Source of the DNA: Nocardia mikamii NBRC 108933
GTDB lineage: Bacteria > Actinomycetota > Actinomycetes > Mycobacteriales > Mycobacteriaceae
Direction: 5' to 3'
Length of the DNA: 64,000 bases
NCBI RefSeq assembly: GCF_001613505.1
Contig: NZ_BDCM01000003.1
Location: 248,001 to 312,000 of the forward strand
Part shown: positions 1 through 9,824 of the stretch, in pieces
Layout: each line of letters opens with the position of its first letter
Position numbering within the stretch: the stretch's first letter is position 1
Program-made: the position numbers and the translations under genes
The notes under the pieces: model-generated
What the model was told of the DNA's origin: nothing
Databases searched by the model: none
The model's input: only the letters and a program-made list of their open reading frames with translations

Positions 1-137
1 CAACGGCGGCGGACCTGATGATCGCCGCCCGTGTCCGGCGGGCCCGCTCTTGCTGCCGTGCCATGCTCGAAACGCCTCCGAAGCTGCTTGCCGCCGGAGG
101 AACCGATAGGGGACGGTCCTCGACGAGAAGTTATTAG
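1..137 (+). CDS. Possible 3' end of a protein entering from the left edge
   Basis: A reading frame (third base onward, codons from position 3) is open from the window edge to TAG at 135-137, giving about 44 residues that include TAADLMIAARVRRAR and end GRSSTRSY. Third positions are mostly G/C, as in real genes here, and the predicted segment is Arg/Ala-rich and helical. I do not recognise a family, and the segment is too short to be decisive. It could equally be a chance open frame in GC-rich DNA. Confidence 0.25.
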   Translation, partial: TAADLMIAARVRRARSCCRAMLETPPKLLAAGGTDRGRSSTRSY

Positions 138-943
138 ATTTTCAAATACTTAATTCCGGGCTAACGCCCGGCTTTCAGACTTTTGGTACGAAAATTCGCA
201 GGGATACCTGAAACACACCAGCTGGTATAGTTTCGACGTCCGGGTGCGCCGCAGGGGGTGCGCACCCGGGCGTTTTGTTCGTCTCGGATCCGCCTCCTGC
301 GACGTCGCCTCCTCCGACCTCGTGACCGGCCCGGCCGGTCGCGAGATGTGCCGGCACCACAATCTTCGGCCGAATCCCAACGGCCGGAAGATCTCCCGGA
401 TTCGCCGGAATTCACCAAGCGATCACCGTACCCCGAATCCCGGGACGACGCGCCACGTACCGGGGAGTCACTTCACCGGGAACCGGAACCGGTTGTGGCA
501 AATGCCCGGTTAGCGCCCGGGTATGCGAATTCCGGCGCGCCCCAGCAATGTTCACCACCACCGGCCGGCGCCGTGGATACCCGGGACTCATCCCGGCCGC
601 TGCGGTCGCCACCGGGCGGATCCACCGACACGATCACCTCCCGTACCAAATATGTTGTCACGCACTACGTTTGGACAATGTTTCCACACTTCCGCGCTGA
701 AACAAATTGCTGAGCAAGGCGATTGCCCGGCAATCGGCCGGGTATACGGGACGCCGCGGCGCTCCGGAACCGGCGGGCCCGGTGTCCGGATCCCTCGGGC
801 CGTCGAGGCGGGCGCCGCCCGGCGTTGCGGGGGGCGCCCGGATATCACCGACGGCGATCCCGCTCGCGGGAGCGGTCACCCCGCCGTCGAACGCCGCGCG
901 ACCAGGGCAGATACCCACCGCCACACCGTCACACGGATACCGG
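138..943. other. Gene-poor stretch upstream of tRNA-Lys
   Basis: No frame in this stretch reads like a conserved protein, and the overlapping frames on both strands are mutually incompatible Arg/Pro-rich translations typical of non-coding GC-rich DNA. Contents I can support are a small CCGGGC/GCCCGG hairpin near 156-171, a strong terminator at 240-276, and an A/T-richer island around 640-720. That island contains a weak promoter-like pair, TTGTCA at 655-660 and ATGTTT at 678-683, with 17-base spacing. Confidence 0.5.
240..276 (+). terminator. Rho-independent terminator
   Basis: A perfect 10-bp stem, CCGGGTGCGC (240-249) with GCGCACCCGG (260-269), has a 10-base loop and is followed by GCGTTTTGTTC. 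It would end a + strand transcript arriving from the left; that transcript's gene is at best partly inside the window. Confidence 0.7.
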
Positions 944-973
944 TTACCACTTCCGCGCGCGAAACATTAGACT
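944..973 (+). promoter_or_regulatory. Promoter of tRNA-Lys
   Basis: TAGACT at 968-973 is a good -10 box and TTACCA at 944-949 a fair -35 box with 18-base spacing. The mature tRNA begins 10 bases after the -10 box, which fits a short 5' leader. Confidence 0.5.
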
Positions 974-983
974 TGCGGACCGC

Positions 984-1056
984 GCCCCTATAGCTCAGTT
1001 GGTAGAGCTACGGACTTTTAATCCGCAGGTCCCAGGTTCGAGCCCTGGTGGGGGCA
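984..1056 (+). tRNA. tRNA-Lys (anticodon UUU)
   Basis: Full cloverleaf. The acceptor stem GCCCCTA pairs with TGGGGGC (1049-1055). The D arm GCTC/GAGC, the anticodon loop CTTTTAA with anticodon TTT at 1017-1019, and the T arm CCAGG-TTCGAGC-CCTGG at 1032-1048 are all present. The discriminator base is A at 1056 and CCA is not encoded. The outermost anticodon-stem pair is A-C. It decodes AAA/AAG. Confidence 0.97.
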
Positions 1057-1060
1057 CACC

Positions 1061-1090
1061 GATGGGCCGGAGTGAAAGCTCCGGCCCATC
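1061..1090 (+). terminator. Terminator after tRNA-Lys
   Basis: A 12-bp perfect inverted repeat, GATGGGCCGGAG (1061-1072) with CTCCGGCCCATC (1079-1090), has a 6-base loop and sits 4 bases after the tRNA. There is no long T run, which is common for high-GC actinobacterial terminators. Confidence 0.75.
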
Positions 1091-1382
1091 GCCGTCTCCG
1101 GCGTCGTCCCGCGGCCCGGGTGCCCCGGACCTGTGCAATCCGATACTCGGCTAACGTTCGGGCCTCCCAGCCGATACACCGTTGGGGCACAGGTCTCCCC
1201 CCTACACTCGCAACCGGTTGGGGCATGTGCCGAACACCCATATGAGTTCTGTCACCGACGCTGTGAACTCATACAGGTGCGCTTCGTATCACACCTACGG
1301 TGCCGTAAGGTATGGGCGGCTGCGGCACGGCCAGCAGGGGGGCGACCAGCAATATCGCAGGACAACACCGAAGGGCGTATGT

Positions 1383-2348
1383 ATGGCAAGGGATCTGACT
1401 CAACTCGAGCTGCTGACGGAGTTGGAGCCGGTTGCCGAAGAAAACGTCAACCGGCACCTTTCGATGGCCAAGGAATGGCACCCGCACGATTACGTGCCGT
1501 GGGACGAGGGCCGCAACTTCGCCGCGCTGGGCGGTGTCGACTGGGATCCGGAGCAGTCGAAGCTCAGTGAAGTGGCGAAGGCCGCGATGATCACCAACCT
1601 CCTCACCGAGGACAACCTGCCCTCCTACCACCGCGAAATCGCCGAGAACTTCTCCCAGGACGGCGCCTGGGGCACCTGGGTCGGACGCTGGACCGCCGAG
1701 GAGAACCGCCACGGCATCGTGATGCGCGACTACCTCGTGGTCACCCGCGGCGTGGACCCGGTGGCGCTGGAACAGGCCCGCATGGTCCACATGACCAACG
1801 GCTTCGCCTCCCCCGCCGAGGCCGACGCCGGCTTCCTGCACTCGGTCGCCTACGTGACCTTCCAGGAGCTGGCCACCCGCGTCAGCCACCGCAACACCGG
1901 CAAGGTGTGCGACGACGCGATCGCCGACCGCATGCTGCAGCGTGTCGCCGCCGACGAGAACCTGCACATGATCTTCTACCGCAACATGTGCGGTGCGGCG
2001 CTGGATCTGGCGCCGGATCAGGCCCTCGACGCGATCACCCTCATTCTCGAGAACTTCCAGATGCCCGGCGCCGGAATGCCGAACTTCCGCCGCAACGGTG
2101 TGCTGATGGCCAAGCACGGCATCTACGACCTGCGTCAGCACCTCGAAGACGTGGTGCAGCCGGTGCTGAAGAAGTGGCAGATCTTCGAGCGCGACGACTT
2201 CACCGCGCGCGGCGAGCAGACCCGCGAGCGGCTCGGCCTGTTCCTGGACAAGCTGGGCAAGGACGTCCTGAAGTTCGAGGAGCAGCGCGACCGCATGCTG
2301 GCCCGCGAGGCCGCCAAGCGCGAGCGCGACCTCACCGTGGCGAGCTGA
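1383..2348 (+). CDS. desA: Acyl-[ACP] desaturase (DesA1-like)
   Basis: A soluble diiron desaturase that introduces a double bond into ACP-bound fatty acyl chains; in mycobacteria DesA1 is tied to mycolic acid synthesis. The 321-residue protein has the family's carboxylate/histidine ligand pattern: E76 in LTEDNLP, EENRH at 106-110, E162 in TFQELATR, and DENLH at 191-195. Upstream in-frame codons to 1182 are open but lack family similarity. ATG 1383 follows an AAGGG site at suitable spacing, so I choose it. The gene stands alone, with its own terminator before dusB. Length and motifs are intact. Confidence 0.93.
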   Translation: MARDLTQLELLTELEPVAEENVNRHLSMAKEWHPHDYVPWDEGRNFAALGGVDWDPEQSKLSEVAKAAMITNLLTEDNLPSYHREIAENFSQDGAWGTWVGRWTAEENRHGIVMRDYLVVTRGVDPVALEQARMVHMTNGFASPAEADAGFLHSVAYVTFQELATRVSHRNTGKVCDDAIADRMLQRVAADENLHMIFYRNMCGAALDLAPDQALDAITLILENFQMPGAGMPNFRRNGVLMAKHGIYDLRQHLEDVVQPVLKKWQIFERDDFTARGEQTRERLGLFLDKLGKDVLKFEEQRDRMLAREAAKRERDLTVAS

Positions 2349-2370
2349 GCTCGCCCGCACGACGACGACC

Positions 2371-2398
2371 GGGACCGGTGCCGTACAGCACCGGTCCC
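2371..2398 (+). terminator. Terminator after desA
   Basis: An 11-bp perfect stem, GGGACCGGTGC (2371-2381) with GCACCGGTCCC (2388-2398), and a 6-base loop lie 23 bases past the desA stop codon. Confidence 0.75.
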
Positions 2399-2460
2399 GT
2401 CGCACGCACTGGGGGACCTGTGATCTCTCGCACTGCCATTCGGATGGGACACTGGAACTC

Positions 2461-3612
2461 GTGACCGCGGCACTCGACACCAGAACCGGATTGCGAATCG
2501 GCCCCTACCCCGTCGATCCGCCGGTGGTGCTCGCGCCCATGGCCGGGATCACCAATGTCGCGTTCCGGAAGCTGTGCCGCGAATTCGGCAGCCGCACCTC
2601 GATCTACGTCTGCGAGATGATCACCGCCCGCGCGGTGGTCGAGCGGCACGAGAAGACGCTGCACATGATGGCTTTCGACGAGGACGAGCATCCCCGCTCG
2701 ATGCAGCTCTACGGCGTGGACCCCAAGACGCTCGGCGAGGCGGTGCGCATCATCGTCGGCGAGGGCTGGGCCGACCACATCGATATGAACCTCGGCTGCC
2801 CCGTGAAGAAGGTGACCCGGCTCGGTGGCGGTGCGGCGCTGCCCTACAAGCGACGGCTGTTCGCCGAGATCGTGCGGGAGATGGTCGCGGCGGCCGAACC
2901 CGCCGGTGTGCCGGTGACGTTCAAATTCCGCATCGGCATCGACGACGATCATCGGACCTATCTCGACACCGGTCGCATCGCCGAGGCCGAGGGCGCCGCC
3001 GCGGTGTCGCTGCACGCCCGTACCGCCGCGCAGCTGTATTCCGGCACCGCCGACTGGTCGGCCATCGCGCGGCTCAAGGAGGCCGTCACCACGATTCCGG
3101 TACTCGGCAACGGCGATATCTTCAGCGCCGCAGACGCACTCGCGATGATGGCCGAAACCGGTTGCGACGGTGTGGTCGTCGGGCGCGGCTGCCTGGGCCG
3201 GCCGTGGCTGTTCGCCGAACTGAGCGCCGCGCTGCGCGGGGAACCGATTCCGGACGGACCGCGGCTGGGCCGCGTCGGCGAAATCCTGTACCGGCATGCG
3301 ACCCTGCTCGTCGACCACGACGGCGAGGACAAGGCCATGCGCGATATCCGCAAACATATGGCCTGGTATTTCATGGGCTTCCCGCTGGGTTCGCAGCTGC
3401 GCCGCAGCTTCGCGACCGTGGGCAGTCTCACACAGCTGCGCGAGCTGATCGAGCAATTGCCGCCGGACGTGCCGTTCCCCGCGGATGCGCAGGGACCGCG
3501 CGGGCGCCAGGGTTCCCCCGCCGCGAAGGTGGTGCTGCCGGAGGGCTGGCTCGACGATCCCGAGGATCCCACCGTGCCCTCGGCCGCCGACGTGATGCAC
3601 AGCGGAGGCTGA
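2461..3612 (+). CDS. dusB: tRNA-dihydrouridine synthase (DusB type)
   Basis: An FMN-dependent enzyme that reduces specific uridines of tRNA to dihydrouridine. The 383-residue TIM-barrel protein shows the N-terminal LAPMAGITN motif (about residues 24-32), the catalytic-cysteine motif NLGCPVKKV (Cys 113), GGGAALPYKRR, and HARTAAQLYSG in the middle of the barrel. The C-terminal helical RNA-binding part is present. GTG 2461 has no clear ribosome site. A GACACT box 7 bases upstream suggests a leaderless start. The neighbour order (desA, dus, LCP) matches mycobacteria. Confidence 0.93.
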   Translation: MTAALDTRTGLRIGPYPVDPPVVLAPMAGITNVAFRKLCREFGSRTSIYVCEMITARAVVERHEKTLHMMAFDEDEHPRSMQLYGVDPKTLGEAVRIIVGEGWADHIDMNLGCPVKKVTRLGGGAALPYKRRLFAEIVREMVAAAEPAGVPVTFKFRIGIDDDHRTYLDTGRIAEAEGAAAVSLHARTAAQLYSGTADWSAIARLKEAVTTIPVLGNGDIFSAADALAMMAETGCDGVVVGRGCLGRPWLFAELSAALRGEPIPDGPRLGRVGEILYRHATLLVDHDGEDKAMRDIRKHMAWYFMGFPLGSQLRRSFATVGSLTQLRELIEQLPPDVPFPADAQGPRGRQGSPAAKVVLPEGWLDDPEDPTVPSAADVMHSGG

Positions 3613-3781
3613 CGCGCATCCGACCTGCGCCGACAGTGATGGCTGGTTGAGAAGTGGCCAACTGTGCCGTAATCGTTATCATGGCTGGAGCCGATTCGGC
3701 CGGATGTGACTGCGCGTGCCGCCACCGGAGTGATGGAATCGACAGCTCCGGTCGCGACGAAGAGTGAAGTGAGGTTCGTTG

Positions 3782-6316
3782 GTGGGTGACGACGATCGGC
3801 GCGGGCGTTCGTCCCGGCCCGGAGGTCGCGCCCCGTGGGAGCGATACCCTGCGCCGGATTCCGACGACGCCCCCCGTAACCGGCGTGCGGACGAACCGCA
3901 GAGCTCCAAGCCGATCACCGTCCACGACCTCGTGCAGCGGGTCGACAGTGAACGTATCGAGCGCCGCCGCAAGGACGAGGCCGGTAAGCGCCGCACCGCG
4001 AACGAGAGCGGCACCGGCCGCGGCCGCACCCCGCAGCCCGAGAACACCGGCCGTCAGGCCGGAAACCGCGGGCGCGCAACGGATAACACCGCCGCCCGGC
4101 CCGCCACCGGCGCGAACCGTGCGACCGGTGGCGGCGCCCAGCCGGGGAACCCGCCCGGCCGGGGCAGCGAACGCCGTGACGACCCACGCGACCTCGCCCC
4201 CGGCGGCGGGCCGCGTCCGGCCGCAGCCGGACCCGCGGTCCGCGGGAAGGCACCGACCGGCGCATCGAGCGCCATCCCGAACCCACGCGGCCGCAAACCT
4301 GCCGACGGCAACACCGCGAGCGGTACATCCGGCCCGGCCCCCGATCCGCGCACTCGCCGACCGCGTTCCGAGCAGTCCGCCACACCTGCGGCACCGGGCA
4401 GGCGAGCCGATCCGAAGGTCGCGCCGCCCCAACCCGGACCGGCCGCCGCGCAGCGTGAACCCGCGGCGGGCACACGCCCGCCGGCCGCTCCGGTTCCGCC
4501 GGGTGCGGCCGCGGACCCGCGTCGTCTCGGGGGCGCATCCGCTCCACGCGCAGCGTCGAAACCGGGATCGCAACGACCGGAATCCACCGCAACGCGGAGT
4601 GCCGCACCGGTTTCCGCCGATGCCCAGCAGACCGCGGTCCAGCGTGCTCCGGCCGCCGACAGTCCGGTGGATCGGCCCGGCACCGTCAAAGCGCCCGTCG
4701 CCGAGCAGGTGACCGACCAGCTGCCGGTACCCGACGACGAATCCGGCACGGAGGCAACGGCTTCGGCCGGCCCCGAGACGGTCGGCAAGCCGCCGTTGTC
4801 GCGGCTGGCGGCGAGCCGGCAGCGCCGACGCCGGCGTGCCCGGCTCGCGGCCCGGGTGACCACGTCGATGTGTGCGGTACTGGCGCTCGTGATGACCGGG
4901 GTCGGCTGGAACTACCTGCGCGCCACCGACAACGGTTTCACCCAGGTATCGGCATTGGACGAGAATTCCTCCGATATCGTCGATCCCGGCGGCCAGACCG
5001 GTGACGAGAACTTCCTCATCGTCGGCACCGACACCCGCGCCGGTGTGGACAGCCAGCTCGGCGCCGGCACCACCGAGGATGCCGAGGGTTCACGGTCGGA
5101 CACGGTGATGCTGGTGCACATTCCGGCGAACCGCTCCCGCGTGGTCGCCGTCTCGTTCCCCCGTGACCTCGACGTCAGCCGCCCCGAATGCGAGGGCTGG
5201 GACAACGACAAGGCCAAATACACCGACGCGAAATTCCCCTCCGCGATCGGTGACAAGCTCAACGCCACCTACGCCCTGGGCGGGCCGAAATGCCTGACCA
5301 AGGTGATTCAGAGACTGTCCGGCCTGAAGATCAGCCACTTCGTCGGCATCGACTTCAGCGGTTTCCAGTCGATGGTCGACACCATCGGCGGTGTCGAGGT
5401 GTGCACCAACCGGCCGCTGGTCGACGAGGAGCTCGGTACGGTGCTGCCGAATCCGGGCCGTCAGATCCTCAACGGCCCGACCGCGCTGGACTACGTCCGC
5501 GCCCGCCACGTCCAGGGCGAGGAGCGCAGCGACTACGACCGCATCCACCGCCAGCAGCTGTTCCTGTCCTCGCTGCTGCGCGGTGCCCTGTCCTCGAAGG
5601 TGCTCTTCGACATCGGCAAGCTCAACGGCTTCATCAGCGCGTTCAGCAGCCACGCCTTCATGGACAACGTCAACACCAAGGATCTGCTGATGCTGGGCCG
5701 CTCGCTGCAGAAGGTGAGCGCGGGCGCGATCACGTTCCTGACTGTGCCGACCGCGGGCACCACCTCCTACGGCAACGAGATTCCCCGCGAATCGGATATC
5801 AAGGCGATCTTCCAGGCGATCATCGACGACCAGCCGCTGCCGGGTGAGAAGAAGGCGCCGGAACCGTCCAAGGCTGCTCCGGCTCCGGCCCCGCCGCAGT
5901 TGACCGCTGTGGATCCGAGCACGGTGTCGGTGCAGGTCTCCAACGGATCCGGAGTGACCGGCGTGGCGAGTACGGCGGCGACCAGGTTCGCTTCCGACGG
6001 CTTCCAGATCTACAACGTCGGCAACTACTCCGGCGGCACGATCGACAACACCACGGTCCGCTACTCGGCCGGTCACGAGGCCGAGGCCGCGACGGTTGCC
6101 TCGGCGTTGCCGGGCGCGAAACTGGCCGTCTCCTCGAGCCTGGGCAGCATCGTGGAGGTGGCCCTCGGCGCGGACTTCTCCGGCACCGTCGGCACGCCGA
6201 CCGCGTTCGGGTCGCCGGTTCCCGCCCCGGCCGGAGCCACCGATACCGCCGCGACGCCGGTCACACTCCCCTCCGACCTCGAACACGTCAACGCGGGCGA
6301 CGACCTCTGCAAGTGA
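3782..6316 (+). CDS. LCP (LytR-CpsA-Psr) family protein with LytR_C domain
   Basis: LCP proteins transfer lipid-linked glycans onto the cell wall; in this order they attach arabinogalactan to peptidoglycan. The protein (about 844 aa) has a roughly 355-residue cytoplasmic N-terminus very rich in Pro, Ala, Arg and Gly. One membrane helix follows (about 358-378), then the extracellular LCP domain (about 408-600: NFLIVGTDTRAG, RSDTVMLVHI, FPRDLDV, DYVRARH). A C-terminal LytR_C domain (about 715-805, starting VSVQVSNGSGVTGVA) completes it. GTG 3782 follows a GTGAGG site; a TTG one codon earlier is possible. The disordered N-terminus is unusually long. It corresponds to mycobacterial Rv0822c by position. 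Confidence 0.9.
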   Translation: MGDDDRRGRSSRPGGRAPWERYPAPDSDDAPRNRRADEPQSSKPITVHDLVQRVDSERIERRRKDEAGKRRTANESGTGRGRTPQPENTGRQAGNRGRATDNTAARPATGANRATGGGAQPGNPPGRGSERRDDPRDLAPGGGPRPAAAGPAVRGKAPTGASSAIPNPRGRKPADGNTASGTSGPAPDPRTRRPRSEQSATPAAPGRRADPKVAPPQPGPAAAQREPAAGTRPPAAPVPPGAAADPRRLGGASAPRAASKPGSQRPESTATRSAAPVSADAQQTAVQRAPAADSPVDRPGTVKAPVAEQVTDQLPVPDDESGTEATASAGPETVGKPPLSRLAASRQRRRRRARLAARVTTSMCAVLALVMTGVGWNYLRATDNGFTQVSALDENSSDIVDPGGQTGDENFLIVGTDTRAGVDSQLGAGTTEDAEGSRSDTVMLVHIPANRSRVVAVSFPRDLDVSRPECEGWDNDKAKYTDAKFPSAIGDKLNATYALGGPKCLTKVIQRLSGLKISHFVGIDFSGFQSMVDTIGGVEVCTNRPLVDEELGTVLPNPGRQILNGPTALDYVRARHVQGEERSDYDRIHRQQLFLSSLLRGALSSKVLFDIGKLNGFISAFSSHAFMDNVNTKDLLMLGRSLQKVSAGAITFLTVPTAGTTSYGNEIPRESDIKAIFQAIIDDQPLPGEKKAPEPSKAAPAPAPPQLTAVDPSTVSVQVSNGSGVTGVASTAATRFASDGFQIYNVGNYSGGTIDNTTVRYSAGHEAEAATVASALPGAKLAVSSSLGSIVEVALGADFSGTVGTPTAFGSPVPAPAGATDTAATPVTLPSDLEHVNAGDDLCK

Positions 6317-6400
6317 GCCGCGCTCACCTGCGACGACATCGCCGGTCCGCCCGGCACCGACGATTCACCCACCGTTCGTGACTTGGTCAGAGCCGGGAAC

Positions 6401-6406
6401 TAGTCT
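6401..6406 (+). promoter_or_regulatory. -10 box of leaderless phoU
   Basis: TAGTCT lies 8 bases before the phoU ATG. No Shine-Dalgarno sequence precedes that ATG, so transcription and translation probably start together. Confidence 0.45.
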
Positions 6407-6414
6407 TTGGTTTC

Positions 6415-7086
6415 ATGCGTGTCATCTACAACGAACAAATGGCCGAACTCGCCGATCTTCTGGGTGAGATGGCCGGACTGGCCGGCTCGGCCATGGAGCG
6501 GGCGACCCAGTCGCTGCTGCAGGCCGACATCTCCCTGGCCGAACAGGTGATCACCGAGTACGACCGGATCGCCGAGATGATTGCGCAAGCCGAAGAGAAG
6601 GCCTTCGCCCTGCTGGCGCTGCAGGCGCCCGTGGCCGGCGATCTGCGGCAGGTGGTGAGCGCCATCCAGATCGTCTCCGATGTGAATCGGATGGGTGTGC
6701 TGGCGCTGCATGTGGCCAAGGTGGCCCGCCGCCGGCACCCGAACCACGCGCTCCCGGAATCGGTGAACGGCTACTTCGCCGAGATGGGCCGCATCGCGGT
6801 GAATATGGGTGCCGCCGCCAAGGAGGTCCTGGAGACGCGCGATCCGGAGCGGGCCGCGCAGCTCAACGAGGACGACGAGGCGATGGACGATCTGCATCGC
6901 CACCTGTTCTCGCTGCTGATGGACCGGGAATGGAAGTACGGCGTGGCCGCCGCCGTCGATGTCACGCTGCTGGGCCGCTACTACGAGCGCTTCGCCGACC
7001 ATGCGGTCGAGATCGGCCGCCGGGTCGTCTTCCTCGTGACCGGTGTGCTGCCGCCCGACCCGGACGCCGAGACCGAGAAGATCTGA
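6415..7086 (+). CDS. phoU: PhoU-type phosphate signalling protein
   Basis: PhoU proteins link the Pst transporter to the phosphate-sensing two-component system (SenX3-RegX3 in this order), keeping the response off when phosphate is plentiful. The 223-residue protein has two PhoU helical repeats, with metal-binding-type segments near the middle ([16 protein letters not shown]) and C-terminal half ([17 protein letters not shown]). It starts [17 protein letters not shown], typical of actinobacterial PhoY. It is on the + strand, separate from the pst operon, and its start looks leaderless. Confidence 0.95.
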   Translation: MRVIYNEQMAELADLLGEMAGLAGSAMERATQSLLQADISLAEQVITEYDRIAEMIAQAEEKAFALLALQAPVAGDLRQVVSAIQIVSDVNRMGVLALHVAKVARRRHPNHALPESVNGYFAEMGRIAVNMGAAAKEVLETRDPERAAQLNEDDEAMDDLHRHLFSLLMDREWKYGVAAAVDVTLLGRYYERFADHAVEIGRRVVFLVTGVLPPDPDAETEKI

Positions 7087-7116
7087 GAGAGCCGTCCCGC
7101 CCGTCCGGACGGAGGC

Positions 7117-7147
7117 CGCTGCCCGTCCGGATCGCGGACGGGCAGCG
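7117..7147. terminator. Bidirectional terminator between phoU and the MFS gene
   Basis: A 13-bp perfect stem, CGCTGCCCGTCCG (7117-7129) with CGGACGGGCAGCG (7135-7147), and a 5-base loop lie between two convergent genes. The MFS stop codon is only a few bases beyond. Confidence 0.75.
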
Positions 7148-7152
7148 AGCTT

Positions 7153-8793
7153 TCATGTGCGGCTGATGGTTTCGGCTTTCGCCGGGACTTCCTCCGTGGT
7201 TCGGCCCAGCAGTAACGACGCGCCGCGCTGAGGTTTCCAGGGCAACAGTGCCGCGACGAGCGCCGCGCAGACCAGTAGTGCGCCGACCGCCGCCCAGGAT
7301 GCGGCCGTCGAGCCCGCGAGGGCGGCCACCTTCATGGCATGCACCAGATCGGCTTTCGCGCCGGTGAAGAACGGGCTGATCGGTGCCTTGACGATCTCCA
7401 GCACGCTGATCGGGGTGTCGCGGGCCAGGCTCTTCTGGGTCGGATTCATGATCGCGTCCGGGATCGCGTCGATGCGGGCGCCGACTCGTCCGGTGTAGAC
7501 GGAGGTCATGATCGAGCCGAGGACGGCGACGCCGAGGGTGCCGCCCACCTCGCGGGTGGTGTCGTTGACCGCCGATCCGGCGCCCGCCTCCTCGATCGGC
7601 ACCGCCCCCATGATGGATTCGGTGGCCGGCCCCTGCACGACGCCGAAGCCGATGCCCATCAGCACCATCGAGACCAGAACCGTTCCCAGATAGGGTGTTT
7701 CGACGGTCACCCGGCCCGCGAAGAACATTCCGGCCGCCAGCAGGAGCAGACCGCACACCACGGTGGCGGTGGTGCCGATACGCTGCGCGGCCAGCGTCGC
7801 CAGGGGCGCGCCGAAGCCCACGGCCGCCGCGAAAGGCAAGGAGTGGATGCCGAATTCGAGGGCACTGAATTCCTTCACCCCTTGGAAGTACTGGGTGATC
7901 AGGAACAGGAATCCGAAGGCGCAGAAATAGGAGACGGTGATCGCCAGAGCCGGGATCGAGAAGCGCCGGATCCGGAACAGCCGCATGTTCAGCACCGGTG
8001 ATTCGACCCGCAACTCCCAGATCACGTACAGCGCAAGCAGAATCAGCGAGAGCGCATAACCGCCGACGCTGCGCCCGGACAGCCAGCCGTGCTTCGGCGC
8101 CTCGATGATCGTCCACACCAGCGTCGTGACCGCCACCAGCGAGAGGCCGATGCCGAGCACATCGAGCCGGCCGCTGTGGTCGGCCCGCGATTCCGGGACG
8201 ACGACCAGCACAGCCGCGATCGTGATCGCCGCGATCGGCACGTTGATCCAGAACACGGCGTGCCAGCTGAAGTTTTCGAGCAGCCACCCACCGGTCACCG
8301 GTCCGATCGCCACCGCGATACCGGCCATGGCGGTCCACAGCGCGATGGCCGCGGCCCGGGCGCGCGCCTCCGGAAACAGGTTGATGATCAACGCCAGCGT
8401 CGCCGGGAAGACCGCGGCGGCGAAGACGCCCATGCCGGCGCGCGCGGCGATGACCTGGCCGAGGCCCGAGGACATCGCACCGGCGGCCGACATGACGGCC
8501 ACGCCCGCCAGGCCGATGATCATCAGCCGGCGGCGGCCGTAACGGTCGCCCAGATGGCCGAGCGGCAGCAGCAGCCCGGCGAACGCCAGGGTGAACGCGT
8601 CCACGATCCACTGCAGTCCGCTCATCCGCGCCTGCAACTGCACCGCCATCGACGGCAGAGCCACATTGACCAGCGTGTTGTCCAGTACGACCAGCAGTTC
8701 GGCCAGACAGATCGCGATCAACGCGAAGATCCGCATCCGCGTCGCGATCGGAATCCCCTGCTGGGGTACAGGTCTCGCCGTTGACACCGTCAT
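7153..8793 (-). CDS. MFS drug-exporter-like permease (DHA2 / EmrB-QacA type)
   Basis: A proton-driven multidrug efflux family member. The 546-residue polytopic protein has the DHA2 hallmarks: LVVLDNTLVNVALP in the first helix, the loop motif GHLGDRYGRRRLM, and GPVTGGWLLENFSWHAVFWINVP in helix 5. About 14 hydrophobic segments are visible. ATG 8793 follows an AGGAGG site. The gene lies between the convergent phoU and the end of the pst operon but is set off from both by terminators, so it has its own promoter. Two dyads upstream suggest TetR-type control, though no TetR gene is adjacent. The substrate cannot be read from sequence. Confidence 0.9.
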   Translation of the reverse strand: MTVSTARPVPQQGIPIATRMRIFALIAICLAELLVVLDNTLVNVALPSMAVQLQARMSGLQWIVDAFTLAFAGLLLPLGHLGDRYGRRRLMIIGLAGVAVMSAAGAMSSGLGQVIAARAGMGVFAAAVFPATLALIINLFPEARARAAAIALWTAMAGIAVAIGPVTGGWLLENFSWHAVFWINVPIAAITIAAVLVVVPESRADHSGRLDVLGIGLSLVAVTTLVWTIIEAPKHGWLSGRSVGGYALSLILLALYVIWELRVESPVLNMRLFRIRRFSIPALAITVSYFCAFGFLFLITQYFQGVKEFSALEFGIHSLPFAAAVGFGAPLATLAAQRIGTTATVVCGLLLLAAGMFFAGRVTVETPYLGTVLVSMVLMGIGFGVVQGPATESIMGAVPIEEAGAGSAVNDTTREVGGTLGVAVLGSIMTSVYTGRVGARIDAIPDAIMNPTQKSLARDTPISVLEIVKAPISPFFTGAKADLVHAMKVAALAGSTAASWAAVGALLVCAALVAALLPWKPQRGASLLLGRTTEEVPAKAETISRT

Positions 8794-8804
8794 CCCGCCT
8801 CCTG

Positions 8805-8847
8805 ACTATAACGATCGGTTTAGTTCAGGAGAAAGGTAACTGTTACC
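8805..8847 (-). promoter_or_regulatory. Candidate operators upstream of the MFS gene
   Basis: An imperfect 20-bp dyad (8805-8824, 8 of 10 pairs match, centred on CGATCG at 8812-8817) is followed by a perfect odd palindrome GGTAAC-T-GTTACC (8835-8847). On the - strand a TATAGT -10-like box overlaps the first dyad. The spacing and AACGATCGGTT core resemble TetR-family operators. The regulator is not in the window. Confidence 0.4.
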
Positions 8848-8949
8848 GCCAGTTTCAGACAACCGACTACGGTAGGAGATGAGTGAGGACACACTCCGAC
8901 CGGCTATGTGATGTGTGTCATACGTCGTTCCCGTAGTCCGGAACCGGAA

Positions 8950-8977
8950 AGACCCCGTCGCACCAGCGACGGGGTCT
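8950..8977 (-). terminator. Terminator of the pst operon
   Basis: An 11-bp perfect stem, AGACCCCGTCG (8950-8960) with CGACGGGGTCT (8967-8977), has loop CACCAG. On the - strand the stem is followed by TTCC. It lies about 50 bases after the pstB stop codon. Confidence 0.75.
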
Positions 8978-9028
8978 CCGAACTCGGATGGGGCGCACCC
9001 CACCAGACGCCTGAGGAGGCGGTACAGC

Positions 9029-9805
<777 letters not shown>

Positions 9806-9824
9806 TGTCGTATTCCGTTCGCTT

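Noticed and set aside
3779..3781. TTG start for the LCP gene
   Set aside because: TTG is a rare start here. The adjacent GTG 3782 has equal access to the GTGAGG site and is preferred.
6962..8611. A 549-codon - strand frame overlapping the MFS gene
   Set aside because: It is out of frame with clear membrane-protein coding and consists of Arg/Gly-rich shadow sequence.
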